Program-made: the position numbers and the translations under genes | Shown here: piece by piece, positions 8,120 through 8,130 of the stretch | Numbering within the stretch: the first letter of the stretch is position 1 | Layout: each line of letters starts with the position of its first letter | Assembly (NCBI GenBank): GCA_002387725.1 | Contig: DGKK01000052.1 | Span: 8,369 to 16,498, forward strand | Source of the DNA: Nitrospirae bacterium UBA4572 | Lineage (GTDB): Bacteria > Nitrospirota > Leptospirillia > Leptospirillales > Leptospirillaceae | DNA: 8,130 nucleotides | Direction of reading: 5' to 3' | The notes under the pieces: model-generated | Database searches by the model: none | The model's input: only the letters and a program-made list of their open reading frames with translations | What the model was told of the DNA's origin: nothing

Positions 8120-8130
8120 CTGCTCCAAGG

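Overview
The window is dense, GC-rich (roughly 60% by eye) bacterial DNA with seven protein genes. A lipoprotein with a lipobox, a signal-peptide protein resembling the Spy/CpxP periplasmic chaperones, a full-length LonA protease and an E. coli-like LeuD all point to a bacterium with a two-membrane envelope. The genus cannot be settled from the sequence. An acidophile such as Leptospirillum (Nitrospirota) would fit the mix of genes, but that is a guess.

Layout. Positions 1-1612 (+ strand) hold the 3' part of leuD (isopropylmalate isomerase small subunit), overlapped by a gene for an AI-2E/UPF0118-family membrane protein. Then comes a 259-bp gap with one strong hairpin next to the lon stop. 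Positions 1872-4798 (- strand) hold hsp20 followed by lon, a tight two-gene proteostasis operon whose stop and start share one base (TAGTG). A credible sigma70-type promoter and an unusually self-complementary leader precede hsp20. Positions 4910-6748 (- strand) hold an ATP-dependent DNA ligase of the archaeal/eukaryotic three-domain type, with its own candidate terminator before hsp20. A 167-bp divergent gap separates it from a small orphan lipoprotein gene (6916-7407, +). That gene converges, across only 19 bp, with a Spy/CpxP-like periplasmic protein gene (7427-7966, -).

How it fits together. leuD is leucine biosynthesis. The other genes read largely as housekeeping and stress functions: cytoplasmic protein holding and degradation (Hsp20, Lon), DNA nick sealing (ligase), and envelope maintenance (lipoprotein, Spy-like protein). 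I see no mobile element, CRISPR array, tRNA or rRNA, and no clearly new multi-gene system. The most useful second looks are the hsp20 leader (possible RNA thermometer), the archaeal-type ligase in a bacterial setting, and the two unfamiliar envelope genes. For three genes (AI-2E protein, ligase, Spy-like) Shine-Dalgarno placement argues for a start downstream of the longest-ORF start.
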